The notes: generated by a model not told the origin, from the sequence alone. Counted from the stretch's first letter, positions 41,801-50,346 are shown. The stretch: DNA of 64,000 nt from JAPLMI01 sp043798375 (GCA_043798375.1 JAZDOS010000028.1:40074-104073); one strand, 5' to 3'. Program-made: numbers and translations.

Positions 41801-42249
41801 ATCAGGTGAGGTATCTCGCCCTTGAGGCAGGCGGTCGTGCAGATGAGGCCGTCTTTATATTTGGCGAGGACTTCCTTGTCGATCCTCGGCCTGTAATAGA
41901 AACCTTCGAGAAATCCTATCGAGACAAGTTTTAAAAGGTTCCTGTATCCTGCCTCGTTCTTGGCCAGCAGGATTAAATGAAACGACGCCTCCTGTATTCC
42001 ATGGCTTGTTTTTTCGAACCGGGAATCCGGAGCGATATAGACTTCGCTTCCGATGATCGGCTTAATGCCGTTCTTCATGGCGATGTCGTAAAATTCGATC
42101 GCGCCGAACATGTTGCCGTGGTCGGTCATGGCGCAGGCGGGCATCTTCTCTTCTTTTAATTTTTGTATAAGGTTTTCGAGTATGCAGGCGCCGTCAAGCA
42201 GGCTGTACTGCGTGTGGACGTGAAGGTGGACGAAGTCAGAATGTGTCAT
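38803..42249 (-). CDS. dnaE: DNA polymerase III subunit alpha
   Basis: 1148 residues, DnaE type. PHP domain at the start (FVHLHVHTQYSLLDGACILE), catalytic palm (GPGRGSAAGSVVSYALGITD; PDIDIDFCYERR with the catalytic Asp residues), FRPGPIGSGMLDDF, HhH region and a C-terminal OB fold. It is the replicative polymerase. The PHP histidines look complete, so a metal-dependent proofreading role is possible. It overlaps guaB3 by 4 nt. Confidence 0.97.
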   Translation of the reverse strand: MTHSDFVHLHVHTQYSLLDGACILENLIQKLKEEKMPACAMTDHGNMFGAIEFYDIAMKNGIKPIIGSEVYIAPDSRFEKTSHGIQEASFHLILLAKNEAGYRNLLKLVSIGFLEGFYYRPRIDKEVLAKYKDGLICTTACLKGEIPHLIYTNQLDQAKKVIDEYRSMFGKENFYLEIQDNLIPEQEKVNEELIKLSKDMSIGLVATNDVHYLEKEHARAHETLLCIQTQTTVDDPNRMRLQTDEFYLKSKNEMSRTFGDLAPEALRATIAIAEKCNLELDFKKAHLPNFKVPEGKTREGYLREIVQDGLKSRYPDDDKVVKERVEHELKVIENFGYTSYFLIAWDFVHYAKQNLIPVGPGRGSAAGSVVSYALGITDIDPLRYDLLFERFLNPERISLPDIDIDFCYERRNEVIDYVVKKYSRDNVAQIITFGTMMAKAVIRDTGRALGMAYADVDKIAKLIPNDLNMTLNHALEQEPELRSLYKNDSKIAQLIDTSLVLEGLTRHASTHAAGVVISEEPLVNHVPLYKIQDGQITTGYPMTSLEKIGLLKMDLLGLRTLTVVSEAIKIIKRTKGIDLDINKILMDDKKTYKLLANAESVGVFQLESSGMRDLLKKLKPEKFEDIIALLALFRPGPIGSGMLDDFMKRKHGETRIRYDHPQLEPILKETYGVILFQEQAMRIASSLAGFSLAEADNLRRAMAKKTPEVMIEMREHFVSGCIKNGIDKRSASKIFDQIEYFAGYGFNKSHSAAYAMISYRTAYLKANYPVEFMTALLTSEKDNLDKIATYINEAVKMNIKILPPDVNESYANFTVVGGSIRFGLLAVKNVGHGAIDSIINMRGRSGKFKSIYDFTEKVDSRLVNRKVIESLIKCGAMDSLGLYRSQLSAMIDKALEVAGGIQKDKIAGQLSFFDKFEDQENFKKTFQETPNIPEWPENQLLAYEKELLGFYITNHPLARFEKILKTYSTCATTGLRNRSDGEEILLGGIIAKVKFTTTRKTNEKMAIVGLEDLEGMVETLVFPSTFSKCANLVKQDAIVFVKGRLSLREEEPKIVANEIASLDSVRMKYTKTVIIDLLTAGLETGSLEKLKKVLARYPGRIPVYMAFKKPDGERTLVSASRTLSVEPHEGLVRDVEKLFGRDVVSFKT

Positions 42250-43409
42250 TTTCCCATTCCAACCCGCTGGGCGGCTTGGAAAACTTTTCCTTCTGTCTGT
42301 ATGGACGGCGCGATGATTATTTCCGTCTTATGCATCCGGCTGATAGATTTGGCGCCGACATTTCCCATCGAAGTCTGAAGAGCGCCCATGAGGTTCTGCG
42401 AACCGTCATCAACTTTCGCGGGGCCGTACAGGATCTCCTCAAGGCTGCCGGTGACTCCGACCCTTATGCGCGTTCCCCTGGGAAGGTTCGCGTGCGGCGT
42501 CGCCATTCCCCAGTGGTAGCCTCTTCCGGGCGCTTCCTTGGATCTGGCAAAGGCGCTTCCTACCATTACGGCATCGGCGCCGCAGGCAAATGCCTTGCAG
42601 ATATCGCCGCCCGTAGACATGCCGCCGTCGGTAATTATCGGAATATACCTCTTCTTCTTTTTGTAATACGCGTTTCTTGCGGCCGCGCAGTCGATCGTCG
42701 CCGTAACCTGAGGAACGCCTATTCCCAGAACACCTCTTGTAGTGCATGCGGCGCCCGGCCCTATGCCGACCAATAGGCCGCTGATACCCGTGTCCATAAG
42801 TTCCAGCGCGACTTCGTAGGTAACGCAATTACCTATAACGATCGGGATCTTCATCGACTTGCAAAACTTGTAGAAATCGAGCGCTTTGTATTTCCGCGCG
42901 ACATGCTTCACCGTCGTCACTGTCGATTGGACGATGAATATATCCGCTCCGGCTTCCTGCGCGATACGGCCGAATTTTTCAGCCCTCTGCGGGATCGAAC
43001 TTACAACCGCGGGGACTTTCGCGCGCTTTATCTCTTCTATTCTCCTGGAAACGAGTTTATCTTTGATGGGCGCTTCATATATGAGCTGGACGAGCCTTGT
43101 GGCCTCTTCGGGCGAGGCGTGAGCGATCCTGTCCAGAACCTCGTTCGGATTTTCATATCTGGTCTGGACGCCTTCGAGGTTCAGGACCGCGATCCCGCCC
43201 ATCTTCCCCATCGCTATAGCGAACTTAACATCAACGACGCCGTCCATCGCCGCGGCCAGGATGGGAACGTTATAGCGTTTACCGCCTATCTCCCACGAGG
43301 TATCGACTTCGTCCGGATTTATAGTAATCCTTCCCGGGACAAGGGCTATCTCGTCAAAGCCGTAACAACGCCGCGCCTTCCTGTCAACGCCTATAAAGAA
43401 TTGTGCCAT
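42246..43409 (-). CDS. GuaB3-type IMP dehydrogenase-related protein
   Basis: 387 residues. The IMPDH TIM barrel lacks the CBS domains: FDEIALVPG near the start, catalytic loop VGIGPGAACTTRGVLGIG with Cys, GGMSTGGDICKAFACGADAV for phosphate binding. This short family has been called GuaB3 in actinobacteria and cyanobacteria, where IMP dehydrogenase activity has been debated. It could be the only IMPDH or a paralogue. It leads dnaE with its own promoter. Confidence 0.9.
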   Translation of the reverse strand: MAQFFIGVDRKARRCYGFDEIALVPGRITINPDEVDTSWEIGGKRYNVPILAAAMDGVVDVKFAIAMGKMGGIAVLNLEGVQTRYENPNEVLDRIAHASPEEATRLVQLIYEAPIKDKLVSRRIEEIKRAKVPAVVSSIPQRAEKFGRIAQEAGADIFIVQSTVTTVKHVARKYKALDFYKFCKSMKIPIVIGNCVTYEVALELMDTGISGLLVGIGPGAACTTRGVLGIGVPQVTATIDCAAARNAYYKKKKRYIPIITDGGMSTGGDICKAFACGADAVMVGSAFARSKEAPGRGYHWGMATPHANLPRGTRIRVGVTGSLEEILYGPAKVDDGSQNLMGALQTSMGNVGAKSISRMHKTEIIIAPSIQTEGKVFQAAQRVGMGK

Positions 43410-43462
43410 ATTTTTCTCCGTGATATAAGATTATGAACAGAGGAAACGTGTTAGAGGATAAT

Positions 43463-43491
43463 ATGATATATAATAAGGGGCTCGTTGTCAA
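43463..43491 (-). promoter_or_regulatory. Sigma-70 promoter of guaB3-dnaE
   Basis: TTGACA (43491-43486), 17 bp, then TATCAT (43468-43463) on the minus strand. The start is expected near 43456, leaving a leader of about 47 nt. Confidence 0.75.
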
Positions 43492-43512
43492 TAAATAAAA
43501 GGGTAAAAATAA

Positions 43513-43576
43513 ACCGATACAACCTGCGAGGTTTGCCGGCAGCTATCTACCTGTTAACCTCGCAGGTTGTATCGGT
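43513..43576. repeat. Inverted repeat R5 of the AACCTGCGAGGTT family
   Basis: Perfect 21-bp arms (43513-43533 and 43556-43576) around the 22-bp centre TGCCGGCAGCTATCTACCTG TT shared with R4. It lies 46 bp beyond the groEL stop codon and is followed on the minus strand by TTTATTTTT, so it could terminate groESL. Confidence 0.92.
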
Positions 43577-43621
43577 AAAGAAAATAAAAGGGTCACATCC
43601 TTTTATTTCCAACTTGCTCTC

Positions 43622-45265
43622 TTAGTACATCCCGCCCATACCGCCCGGGGGCATGCCGCCCGGCATTCCTGCCGACGCTTTATCTTCCTCCGGTATGTCC
43701 GTCACGATCGTCTCCGTCGTGATCATCAGGGCCGCGATGCTGGCCGCGTTCTGCAGGGCCGAACGGGTCACCTTCTTCGGATCGATGATGCCGGCCTGGA
43801 TCATGTCGCCATAGGCATCTTTGTCCGCGTCGTAACCTTCATTCGTCTTCATATCTTTTACTTTATTCACGACTACGGAACCTTCCATACCCGCGTTATT
43901 GGCTATGGTTCTGATCGGTTCCTCAAGCGCTCTCCTTACTATCTCAATACCTATCTGCTCGTCGCCCGAAAGCTTCATCTTCGCGAGCGCGTCGATACAT
44001 CTTAAGAGCGCCACTCCGCCGCCCGGGACAATTCCCTCTTCAACCGCGGCGCGTGTCGCGTGAAGCGCGTCTTCGACTCTCGCTTTCTTCTCCTTCATCT
44101 CTGTCTCGGTAGCCGCTCCGACATTGATGACAGCGACTCCGCCGGCGAGCTTCGCGAGGCGTTCCTGCAGTTTCTCCTTGTCGTAATCCGAATCCGTATC
44201 CTCGATCTGCTTCTTTATCTGGGAGATCCTTGCCTGGATATCGACGGTCTTGCCGGCGCCTTCCACTATGGTGGTGTTATCCTTATCTATCCTTACCCTC
44301 TTCGCGCGGCCGAGATCCTCGATCTTCACGTTTTCCAGCTTTATTCCGAGATCCTCGGTAATCGCCTTTCCTCCCGTGAGGGTCGCGATATCTTCAAGCA
44401 TCGCCTTGCGCCTGTCGCCGTAACCCGGCGCTTTCACCGCGGCGCACTGGAGAGTCCCGCGGATCTTGTTCACAACCAGAGTCGCGAGCACTTCGCCTTC
44501 TGTCTCTTCCGAGATGATCATTAGCGGCTTGCCTGCCCTCGCCACCTTCTCTAATAGAGGGAGGACGTCCTTCATGCTCGATATCTTCTTCTCATGGATC
44601 AGGATGTAAGGATCTTCGAGCGAGCATTCCATCTTCTCCGCGTCCGTTACAAAATACGGCGAGAGGTAGCCCTGATCGAACTCCATACCCTCGACCAGTT
44701 CGAGCTCTGTCTTTGATGCCTTCCCCTCTTCTACCGTGATAACGCCGTCTTTCCCGACCTTCGTCATCGCTTCCGCTATCTGATTGCCGATCTCCTGGTC
44801 GTTGTTCGCGGCTATCGAAGCCACCTGGAGTATCTCTTTCTTGTCTTTCGGATTGATCGGTTTGGCGAGTTTCTTTAATTCCTCAACGACCTTTTCGACC
44901 GCCTTTTCGATTCCCCTCTTAAGCGCCATTGGGTTCGCGCCGGCAGTCACGTTCTTCATGCCTTCTCTGAATATCGACTCCGCAAGAACGGTTGCTGTCG
45001 TTGTACCGTCACCGGCTATATCGGAGGTCTTGGACGCGACTTCCTTTACAAGCTCGGCGCCCATATTCTCATACGGGTCCTTAAGTTCGATCTCTTTGGC
45101 TACCGTCACGCCGTCCTTCGTGATGGTGGGCGCTCCGAATTTTTTATCGAGGACGACATTGCGTCCTTTCGGCCCGAGCGTTATCTTCACAGCCTTGGCA
45201 AGCTGCTCAACGCCCCTCAGTATCGCCCTGCGGGCCTCTTCGCTGTATAACAGTTGCTTTGCCAT
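43622..45265 (-). CDS. groL: Chaperonin GroEL
   Basis: 547 residues with the family ATP-binding blocks (KITLGPKGRNVVLDKKFGAP; GDGTTTATVLAESIF) and the C-terminal Gly/Met tail (GGMPPGGMGGMY). It folds proteins in a double ring with GroES. It is separated from groES by 91 bp, most of which is a heptamer hairpin. Confidence 0.98.
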   Translation of the reverse strand: MAKQLLYSEEARRAILRGVEQLAKAVKITLGPKGRNVVLDKKFGAPTITKDGVTVAKEIELKDPYENMGAELVKEVASKTSDIAGDGTTTATVLAESIFREGMKNVTAGANPMALKRGIEKAVEKVVEELKKLAKPINPKDKKEILQVASIAANNDQEIGNQIAEAMTKVGKDGVITVEEGKASKTELELVEGMEFDQGYLSPYFVTDAEKMECSLEDPYILIHEKKISSMKDVLPLLEKVARAGKPLMIISEETEGEVLATLVVNKIRGTLQCAAVKAPGYGDRRKAMLEDIATLTGGKAITEDLGIKLENVKIEDLGRAKRVRIDKDNTTIVEGAGKTVDIQARISQIKKQIEDTDSDYDKEKLQERLAKLAGGVAVINVGAATETEMKEKKARVEDALHATRAAVEEGIVPGGGVALLRCIDALAKMKLSGDEQIGIEIVRRALEEPIRTIANNAGMEGSVVVNKVKDMKTNEGYDADKDAYGDMIQAGIIDPKKVTRSALQNAASIAALMITTETIVTDIPEEDKASAGMPGGMPPGGMGGMY

Positions 45266-45285
45266 TTTTACGTCTCCTTCTCCAG

Positions 45286-45362
45286 TTTTAGCGTTTAGCG
45301 GTTAGCGTATAGCGTTTAGTGAATTTTTCTATACGCTAAACGCTATCCGCTATACGCTATTT
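45286..45362. repeat. Inverted pair of heptanucleotide arrays (E) between groES and groEL
   Basis: Units TTTTAGC, GTTTAGC, GGTTAGC, GTATAGC, GTTTAGT (45286-45320), a 7-nt spacer, then TCTATAC, GCTAAAC, GCTATCC, GCTATAC, GCTATTT (45328-45362). The halves are inverted and would form a long hairpin in groESL mRNA. The groES stop codon (45357-45359) lies inside the last unit. Confidence 0.9.
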
Positions 45363-45644
45363 AACTATCGCCAGAATATCCTCTTCCTTCAATATCAGAT
45401 ATTCTTTCCCGTCGACCGTAATCTCTGTCCCGGAATATTTTCCGAACAGAATCTTGTCGCCTGCCTTCACTTCCGGCGCGATGTTCTTGCCTTCATCCGA
45501 AATTTTCCCCTTGCCTACCGCGATTACCTCTGCCTCCTGCGGCTTCTCTTTCGCGGTATCAGGCAGCACTATGCCGCCCTTCGTCACTTCTTTGGCTTCC
45601 AGAACGCTGACCATTATCCTGTCCGCCAATGGTTGAATCTTCAT
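45357..45644 (-). CDS. groS: Co-chaperonin GroES
   Basis: 95 residues from the ATG at 45644, chosen for AGGAGG 7 nt upstream and the family N-terminus MKIQPLADRIMV. A longer frame to 45680 would cross CIRCE. The mobile-loop region (EAKEVTKGGIVLPDTAKEKP) and roof loop are normal. It caps the GroEL ring. The last codon and stop are in the heptamer array. Confidence 0.96.
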   Translation of the reverse strand: MKIQPLADRIMVSVLEAKEVTKGGIVLPDTAKEKPQEAEVIAVGKGKISDEGKNIAPEVKAGDKILFGKYSGTEITVDGKEYLILKEEDILAIVK

Positions 45645-45673
45645 ATCCACACCTCCTTTGAAATTTTCCGGTT

Positions 45674-45700
45674 TTAGCACTCACCTAAAGGGAGTGCTAA
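45674..45700. promoter_or_regulatory. CIRCE operator (HrcA site)
   Basis: TTAGCACTC, nine bases, GAGTGCTAA: a perfect CIRCE element. It lies between the promoter and the groES start, so HrcA repression relieved by heat is expected. hrcA is not in the window. Confidence 0.98.
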
Positions 45701-45709
45701 CAGAAACCT

Positions 45710-45737
45710 ATTATACAAAATCGTGAGTTTTTGTCAA
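45710..45737 (-). promoter_or_regulatory. groESL sigma-70 promoter
   Basis: TTGACA (45737-45732), 16 bp, TATAAT (45715-45710) on the minus strand: both boxes are perfect. The transcript starts next to CIRCE. Confidence 0.9.
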
Positions 45738-45757
45738 GGAAAATTTTTTAAAATTTT

Positions 45758-46507
45758 TTAAATTTTCCGGTGGATAAGATAGAGGCCTTTTAAGGTGAGG
45801 TCCGCGTCGACCGCATGGATGGACTTCGCGTAAATTTTCATAAGGGAGGCGTTGCCGCCGGTCGCTATAACTTTCAGGCCCTTACCCAATATCTTCCTGT
45901 ATTCGAAAATGAGCCCGTCGCACATCTTGCCAAAGCCGAACAGTATTCCGCCGCGCATGCTGTTTACCGTGTCCTTACCTATAATATCATGCGCTCTTTT
46001 CAATTTGACCTTCGGCAGGAGCGCCGTATCCCTGTAAAGGCCCGCGAGCGACATATCTATACCCGGCAGTATCAGCCCGCCCAGATACTCGCCCTTTTTT
46101 GATACGAGATCGAACGTTATCGCCGTTCCGAAATCGATTATCGCGCAGGGCGCGCCATAGATGGATGCGGCGGCGTAAGCATTAACTAATCTATCCTGGC
46201 CGACTTCGCTCTTTATCCTGTATAGATTCTTTACCGGAACCAATACGTCCCGCCCGACTATCGATACGCGGCAATTCCCGATTTTGTTCAGCGACGCGGT
46301 CAGCCTGGATAAGGCAGGCGGTACTACGCTCGATATGATAATATCGGATGATGGAAACTTTCGAAAATTTTTATCATACAGGGAATAGGAGTTCGTCGGG
46401 ATCTTCATCTTTTTTATCAGCCGTTCCCCCTTGAATACGCCAATGGTAATATTGGTATTTCCTATATCTACCGCTATCAAACGATCCTGCCTATTCACTT
46501 TATTCAC
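45758..46507 (-). CDS. coaX: Type III pantothenate kinase
   Basis: 249 residues, ASKHA fold: LIAVDIGNTNITIGVFKGER (10-29) for phosphate, GQDRLVNAYAA, DFGTAITFDLVSKKGEYLGG, then LPGI. It phosphorylates pantothenate, the first step of CoA synthesis. It overlaps birA by 4 nt and ends the long operon that begins at hom. Confidence 0.95.
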   Translation of the reverse strand: MNKVNRQDRLIAVDIGNTNITIGVFKGERLIKKMKIPTNSYSLYDKNFRKFPSSDIIISSVVPPALSRLTASLNKIGNCRVSIVGRDVLVPVKNLYRIKSEVGQDRLVNAYAAASIYGAPCAIIDFGTAITFDLVSKKGEYLGGLILPGIDMSLAGLYRDTALLPKVKLKRAHDIIGKDTVNSMRGGILFGFGKMCDGLIFEYRKILGKGLKVIATGGNASLMKIYAKSIHAVDADLTLKGLYLIHRKI

Positions 46508-47481
46508 CTCGCCATAACGATGTCACCTGACGAAACCTTCTCCAGGACTCCCGACTCTGTCCTCACAACGAGTGAGCCATGTTCATCTATATTATGCACC
46601 TGGCCTTCGAACTGCCTATTCTGCATGATGACCTTTATCCTCGACCCAAGCATGGCCGAGAGTTCTTTCCATTCTTCTATTACCGGCTTAAATCCGTTTT
46701 TCTTCATAAGAAAATAGTCGCTTTCGAGATTCTCGAGCACTCTTCCCGTCAATTCTATTCTCGAGAGGTCCTCAGCCTTCCCCGCGCGCCGCAACTCTTC
46801 TTTAAGGGATGACGCGCCTTTAGGGAGAAGGCGAATGGGCGTATTAACATTGATGCCAATACCTATTATAATAAAATCGACCATATCCTGCTCGGCTTTC
46901 ATTTCGGTAAGTATGCCGCACACCTTTCTCGTGTTTACAAGTATATCATTGGGCCACTTTATCATCGCGTTAAGGCCGGTTAATTGCCTAATCGATTTAG
47001 CGGCCGCCACCGCGGAAAGAAGCGTTATTTTCGGGATCTCGTTCGGCGTTATCCCGGGCCTCAATATGCAGGAGAGGTATATCCCGCCTTTCGAAGGCGA
47101 GGCCCAGCGCCTTCCCTGCCGCCCTTTGCCGAGGGCCTGTTCCTCGGCCAATATCACAGTGCCGTCTTTTGAGCCCTTTTCCGCCAATCCGTACGCCACT
47201 GTATTCGTCGAATCCACCTTCTTATATGAAATCAGGGATTTTCCTATGAGGCGTGTCTTCAATTTCCACTTTATCTCATCGGGAATAAGGCTGTCCGGTA
47301 TGCCGATAAGCCGATATCCAAGATGCGGGGAGGCTTCGATATCATAGCCTTCGGCCCTCAGTTTTTCGATATGTTTCCATATGGCGGCCCTCGATATGCC
47401 GGCAAGCTTGCATAGCTCCTCGCCCGATACGTGCGAGTCCGTGTTACTTCTTAATATGCCGAGTATCTTTTCGTCCAGCAT
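46504..47481 (-). CDS. birA: Biotin-[acetyl-CoA-carboxylase] ligase / biotin operon repressor
   Basis: 325 residues. An N-terminal winged helix (SGEELCKLAGISRAAIWKHI, about 19-38) precedes the ligase domain with GKGRQGRRWASPSKGGIYLS (biotinyl-AMP loop) and KWPNDILV, and a C-terminal SH3-like domain. The HTH predicts BirA-type repression of biotin genes, none of which is in the window. AAGGAG lies 8 nt before the ATG. It overlaps uvrB by 38 nt. Confidence 0.95.
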   Translation of the reverse strand: MLDEKILGILRSNTDSHVSGEELCKLAGISRAAIWKHIEKLRAEGYDIEASPHLGYRLIGIPDSLIPDEIKWKLKTRLIGKSLISYKKVDSTNTVAYGLAEKGSKDGTVILAEEQALGKGRQGRRWASPSKGGIYLSCILRPGITPNEIPKITLLSAVAAAKSIRQLTGLNAMIKWPNDILVNTRKVCGILTEMKAEQDMVDFIIIGIGINVNTPIRLLPKGASSLKEELRRAGKAEDLSRIELTGRVLENLESDYFLMKKNGFKPVIEEWKELSAMLGSRIKVIMQNRQFEGQVHNIDEHGSLVVRTESGVLEKVSSGDIVMAR

Positions 47482-49447
47482 CCAGCTTCTCCTTCAGCTC
47501 CCTGATCTGGTCCCTTAAAACGGCCGCTCTTTCGAACTGCAGGTTTCTCGCGGCAACTTCCATGTCGTGCTGCAATTCCGCTATGAGGCTGGTCACATCA
47601 TATTCTTCGGCTGTCTCCTCGACTACGCCCTCGATCACCTCGCGCGCCTTCCTGTACGACTCTATCCCATCTCTTACGGCCTTTTGTATGGACTGCGGGG
47701 TCACGTGATGGGCTTTGTTAAATTCCAATTGTATCTCACGCCGCCTTATCGACTCACCGATCGCCTTCTTCATCGATCTGGTAACGGTGTCCGCGTACAT
47801 CAGGACCGCGCCGTGGACGTGGCGCGCGGCCCGGCCCGCGACCTGTATGAGGCTCGTACCGCTGCGCAGGAATCCTTCCTTGTCCGCGTCGAGAATCACG
47901 ACAAGCGACACCTCCGGCAGGTCCAGCCCTTCCCTCAGGAGGTTAATACCTACCAGGCAGTCGAATTTGTTGAGCCTAAGGTCTCTCAATATCTCGACCC
48001 GTTCGATCGCGCCGATCTCCGAATGGAGATACTTGACCTTCAGCCCAAATTCGTTCAAATATCCGGTAAGGTCCTCGGAAAGCCGCTTGGTGAGCGTCGT
48101 GACGAGAACGCGCTCCTTCCGCCCGGCCCTTATTCTAATCTCTTTTATCAGGTCGTCTATCTGATTTTCGGTCGGCCTTACCTCTATGGGCGGATCGACG
48201 AGGCCGGTGGGCCTTATGATCTGCTCAACTACATTACCTTTCGACTTTTCGATCTCATAGTCATCCGGGGTCGCCGAAACAAATACGGACTGAGATACCA
48301 GTTTCTCGAACTCTTCGAACTTGAGGGGCCTGTTATCCAGGGCGGACGGAAGCCTGAAGCCGTAATTGACGAGGGTCTCTTTCCTCGCCCTGTCCCCGTT
48401 ATACATACCGCGCAACTGCGGTATCGTAACATGCGATTCGTCTATAAACGTCAGGAAGCCCTTCGGAAAATAATCTATCAGGCACCAGGGCCTCTCGCCC
48501 TGCGGCCTTCCGGACAGGTGGCGCGAATAGTTCTCTATGCCGCTGCAATATCCCATCTCTCTCATCATCTCGATATCATAGCGCGTCCTCGATTCAAGGC
48601 GCTGGGCCTCGAGGAGCTTATTCTGCGACCTCAATTCCTCAAGCCGCGCGGTAAGCTCTTCGGCGATCGACTTTACCGCCGCCTCTATCCTGTCGGGCGT
48701 CGTCACGAAATGTTTCGCCGGATATATACCGGCCTTTTTAACGTTCGTCACGATGTTTCCGGTCAACGGATCTATTTCGCATATGCGCTCGATCTTATCG
48801 TCCGACTGCTCGATCCTGTACGCCGTCTTTGTGTACGCCGGAAATACTTCGACTGTGTCGCCCCGCACCCTGAACGTCGAGCGCTTGAAATCATAATCAT
48901 TTCTTGTGTAATGTATCGAGATAAGTTTTTTTATAATCTCGTCGCGGCCGACATCTTCTCCCTCTTCCAAAAATACAAGCATCTCGCCGTATTCTTCCGG
49001 CGAGCCCAAGCCGTAGATACAGGAGACGCTTGCGACTATAATGCAGTCGTCCCGCGACATGAGGGAGCTCGTGGCCGAAAGCCTTAAGGCGTCTATATCC
49101 TCATTGATCGACGAGTCTTTCTCGATATATATATCGGTATGGGGAATATATGCCTCGGGCTGGTAATAATCGTAGTAGCTTACGAAATATTCGACCGCGT
49201 TCTCCGGAAAGAATTCCTTGAATTCGCTGTATAGCTGGGCGGCGAGCGTCTTATTGTGCGAGACGATGAGGGCGGGCTTGCCGATATTCGCGATGATATT
49301 AGCAACGACGAAAGTTTTGCCCGACCCCGTGACTCCGAGAAGAGTCTGGTAAGGCGCTTTGTCTTTCAGGCCTTGGGTAAGTTTTGCGATCGCTTCGGGT
49401 TGGTCTCCTTCGGGTTTAAAATTTGATACGAGTTTGAAATTTGCCAT
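47444..49447 (-). CDS. uvrB: UvrABC system protein B
   Basis: 667 residues. Walker A LLGVTGSGKTFVVANI (37-52), the beta-hairpin YYDYYQPEAYIP, helicase motifs (FIDESHVTIPQL; GINLLREGLDLPEVSLVVIL), and the C-terminal UVR domain (LQHDMEVAARNLQFERAAVL). It verifies lesions in nucleotide excision repair. The start overlaps the nadC stop by 1 nt (TAATG). Confidence 0.98.
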   Translation of the reverse strand: MANFKLVSNFKPEGDQPEAIAKLTQGLKDKAPYQTLLGVTGSGKTFVVANIIANIGKPALIVSHNKTLAAQLYSEFKEFFPENAVEYFVSYYDYYQPEAYIPHTDIYIEKDSSINEDIDALRLSATSSLMSRDDCIIVASVSCIYGLGSPEEYGEMLVFLEEGEDVGRDEIIKKLISIHYTRNDYDFKRSTFRVRGDTVEVFPAYTKTAYRIEQSDDKIERICEIDPLTGNIVTNVKKAGIYPAKHFVTTPDRIEAAVKSIAEELTARLEELRSQNKLLEAQRLESRTRYDIEMMREMGYCSGIENYSRHLSGRPQGERPWCLIDYFPKGFLTFIDESHVTIPQLRGMYNGDRARKETLVNYGFRLPSALDNRPLKFEEFEKLVSQSVFVSATPDDYEIEKSKGNVVEQIIRPTGLVDPPIEVRPTENQIDDLIKEIRIRAGRKERVLVTTLTKRLSEDLTGYLNEFGLKVKYLHSEIGAIERVEILRDLRLNKFDCLVGINLLREGLDLPEVSLVVILDADKEGFLRSGTSLIQVAGRAARHVHGAVLMYADTVTRSMKKAIGESIRRREIQLEFNKAHHVTPQSIQKAVRDGIESYRKAREVIEGVVEETAEEYDVTSLIAELQHDMEVAARNLQFERAAVLRDQIRELKEKLDAGRKDTRHIKK

Positions 49448-50346
49448 TAAATTATTTCCAACGACATATCGGTAGAATTGACGGATGCGGTAAGGGGGCC
49501 TATCGATATCATATCAACCTTTATTTTCGCGTATTCTTCGACGTTCTCCAGCGTAATGCCGCCGGATACCTCAAAAAGAGGCTTTACCCTGGAAAGGCGC
49601 CTTATTTCGACACACGCCAACACATCCCGCGAACTCATATTGTCGAGCATTATAATGTCCGGCTTCCCGGCCAGCGCGTCATTGAACTCTTCCATCGTAG
49701 TAACTTCTATCTCTATAACCGTGCCTTTTAAATTTTTCTTTCTGGCCGTTTCAATTAGATTTTTCAAAGTTTTTTCTTTTCCTGTACCCTGTACCCTGCC
49801 TGCCCCGAGCGAAGTCGAGGGGTACCCTGCACCCTTAATGTGGTTATCTTTAATAAGCACCTGATCGTAAAGCCCCATCCTGTGGTTTGCCCCGCCTCCT
49901 GTAAAAACGGCGTACTTTTCAAGATACCTTAATAGCGGCAGGGTTTTACGCGTATCGAGAATCTTTACGCCGTAGGGCTTCGCCTTATCGACAAATTGTT
50001 TCGTTTTTGTGGCGATCCCGCATAACATCGAAAGGAAATTCAGCATTGTGCGCTCCGCCCGCAGGATCGAGGCCGCATGGCCTTCAAGGAAAACGATCTC
50101 TTTCCCTCTTCCAACGTAATCAGAGTCCCTGCAGTTCGGCTTAAATCTTACGCTGTAATCGACCTGGGCCATCGCCCATTCGGCGATCTCCAACCCGCAC
50201 ACCACGCAATCCTCATTCACGATGATGCCGGCTTTGCAGCCGGCGAATTTATCAACGAGGGCGCTCGTCGTGATATCGCCTTTTCCGATATCCTCTTTGA
50301 GAGCCGCTTTTATGATAGCAAGCGCCCTCTCCTTTTCAAGCTTCAT
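49447..50346 (-). CDS. nadC: Nicotinate-nucleotide pyrophosphorylase with a repeat-derived insertion
   Basis: 299 residues: DIGKGDITTSALV, ERTMLNFLSMLCGIATKTKQ, ILDTRKTLPLLRYLEKYAVF, GGGANHRMGLYDQVLIKDNH and IDMISIGPLT-like end (VDMISIGPLTAS). It converts quinolinate and PRPP to nicotinate mononucleotide. Between IKGAG and LKNLIETARK, about 17 residues (YPSTSLGAGRVQGTGKEK) come from the heptamer/palindrome insertion at 49777-49836, enlarging a surface loop. All known catalytic blocks are intact. It overlaps uvrB by 1 nt and the small secreted-protein gene by 4 nt. Confidence 0.95.
   Translation of the reverse strand: MKLEKERALAIIKAALKEDIGKGDITTSALVDKFAGCKAGIIVNEDCVVCGLEIAEWAMAQVDYSVRFKPNCRDSDYVGRGKEIVFLEGHAASILRAERTMLNFLSMLCGIATKTKQFVDKAKPYGVKILDTRKTLPLLRYLEKYAVFTGGGANHRMGLYDQVLIKDNHIKGAGYPSTSLGAGRVQGTGKEKTLKNLIETARKKNLKGTVIEIEVTTMEEFNDALAGKPDIIMLDNMSSRDVLACVEIRRLSRVKPLFEVSGGITLENVEEYAKIKVDMISIGPLTASVNSTDMSLEII
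49777..49836. repeat. Heptanucleotide array F (GTACCCT type) inside nadC, with nested palindrome
   Basis: Units TTTTCCT, GTACCCT, GTACCCT occur before and GTACCCT, GCACCCT after a 25-bp insert containing CCCCGAGCGAAGTCGAGGGG (49803-49822), a near-perfect palindrome. The core heptamer is the same as in array C at ybeY. Confidence 0.85.

Noticed and set aside
15868..43576. Integron attC sites
   Set aside because: The inverted repeats are long and perfect but lack the R-box/L-box layout, are far apart, and no integrase is present.
47567..49087. A 506-residue open frame on the plus strand across uvrB
   Set aside because: It is entirely antisense to a clear uvrB, has no ribosome-binding site and no recognisable motif. 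High GC third positions on the coding strand open such shadow frames.
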